From contig JANWJM010000038.1 in NCBI GenBank assembly GCA_025449475.1, forward strand, positions 1 through 5,782: 5,782 nucleotides of DNA, read 5' to 3'. The notes beneath the pieces were generated by a model, which did not search any database, was not told where the DNA came from, and saw nothing but the letters and a program-made list of their open reading frames with translations. A program made the translations under genes and the position numbers. This document shows positions 5,395-5,782 of this stretch, one piece after another (position 1 is the first letter of the stretch; each line of letters opens with the position of its first letter). This DNA is from Thermoactinomycetaceae bacterium (GTDB lineage: Bacteria > Bacillota > Bacilli > Thermoactinomycetales > Thermoactinomycetaceae).

Positions 5395-5724
5395 ATGAAT
5401 CTCACCATCACAGAAGAGAGAGAACACAATCACCCAATTCGTTTGATGGTTTCTGGAGAAATCGATGTATTTACTGCACCAAAGCTACGCGAAAAATTAT
5501 TACCCCTTTGTCAAGATGGCGAAACGGTCATAGTGGACCTTTCGGATGTAAATTATATCGATAGTACAGGTTTGGGTGTATTTGTAGGCGCTTATAAAAT
5601 TCAACAAACTTCATCAGGTAAGATGATCTTAATCGGAGTAAACCGTCGTTTATCACGCATCTTTCGAATCACTGGTTTACAGGATATTATCGAGATCAAG
5701 GAGCAGGAGGATGGAGAAACATGA
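5395..5724 (+). CDS. rsbV: RsbV, anti-anti-sigma factor for SigB
   Basis: This STAS-domain protein binds the anti-sigma factor RsbW when unphosphorylated, releasing SigB; RsbW inactivates it by phosphorylating a conserved serine and RsbU removes the phosphate. From ATG 5395 it has 109 residues, identical in length to B. subtilis RsbV. Visible signatures are VSGEIDVFTAPKLREKL (about 19-35) and YIDSTGLGVFVGAYK (54-68), with the phosphoacceptor Ser57 in the DSTG motif. The end GLQDIIEI is also typical. GTG 5392, one codon upstream, is a less likely start because of its tight spacing to the Shine-Dalgarno. The stop overlaps the rsbW start by four bases (ATGA), implying translational coupling that would keep RsbV and RsbW in balance. 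I saw no SigB-type promoter in front of it, unlike in B. subtilis. Confidence 0.96.
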   Translation: MNLTITEEREHNHPIRLMVSGEIDVFTAPKLREKLLPLCQDGETVIVDLSDVNYIDSTGLGVFVGAYKIQQTSSGKMILIGVNRRLSRIFRITGLQDIIEIKEQEDGET

Positions 5725-5782
5725 GCGACCAACCATTGGATTTGGTGAATGTAGTAATCCCTGCTAAACCTGATTATGTTGG
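5721..5782 (+). CDS. rsbW: RsbW, anti-sigma factor and serine kinase, 5' end only
   Basis: Only the first 20 codons are inside the window. They include VIPAKPDYVG, which corresponds to the conserved N-terminal KVPAQPEYVG of B. subtilis RsbW. In the family this GHKL-fold kinase binds SigB to keep it inactive and phosphorylates RsbV; none of the ATP-binding motifs are visible here. The ATG at 5721 overlaps the rsbV stop by four bases and has a strong AGGAGG (5705-5710) ten bases upstream. Order and overlap support the assignment. sigB would be expected just beyond the right edge. Confidence 0.88.
   Translation, partial: MSDQPLDLVNVVIPAKPDYV

Noticed and set aside
1..5782. tRNA, rRNA, CRISPR arrays, insertion sequences or attachment sites
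   Set aside because: None seen; no cloverleaf-like segments, regularly spaced repeats, transposase-like frames or terminal inverted repeats were noticed, and gene order is that of a conserved core region.

Overview
The window looks like a chromosomal core region from a low-GC Gram-positive bacterium of the Bacillota, most likely a member of Bacillales. Gene content and order drive this call: NAD(P)H-hydrate dehydratase, a LolA-like lipoprotein of the YdcC type, alanine racemase, the EndoAI/EndoA (MazE/MazF) toxin-antitoxin pair, then the SigB regulators RsbU, RsbV and RsbW. All genes are on the + strand. The YdcC-type lipoprotein suggests an endospore former. A finer placement is not possible by eye. 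The layout closely follows the Bacillus subtilis acpS-ydcC-alr-ndoAI-ndoA-rsb-sigB neighbourhood, but without rsbR, rsbS and rsbT.

Layout: (1) 1-530, 3' part of nnrD (metabolite repair), followed after 21 bases by (2) 552-1571, the lipoprotein gene, probably in the same transcript. A hairpin with a short T tract (1624-1667) ends this unit. (3) A probable promoter and a possibly structured leader precede alr (1795-2985). (4) After a 226-base gap, a near-consensus SigA-type promoter (3141-3169) carries a perfect 17-base palindrome and drives mazE-mazF (3212-3839), which is closed by a strong intrinsic terminator (3883-3928). (5) A 511-base stretch with no recognised gene follows; it holds a TATAAT box, two very small ORFs and a second copy of half of the mazE palindrome. 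(6) rsbU (about 4351-5364), rsbV (5395-5724) and the first 20 codons of rsbW (5721-5782, cut by the window edge) form a tight operon that should continue into sigB.

The last three genes form the partner-switching circuit of the general stress response. RsbW is the anti-sigma factor and kinase, RsbV is the anti-anti-sigma factor inactivated by phosphorylation, and RsbU is the phosphatase that reactivates RsbV. mazEF is a toxin-antitoxin pair whose toxin is a UACAU-type mRNA endoribonuclease in close relatives. alr supplies D-alanine for the cell wall.

No wholly new system is evident. The most interesting points are regulatory: the palindrome over the mazEF promoter and its partial repeat upstream of rsbU, the short ORF with a good ribosome binding site that overlaps the rsbU start, and the RsbU that keeps its RsbT-binding type N-terminal domain although no rsbRST lies upstream.
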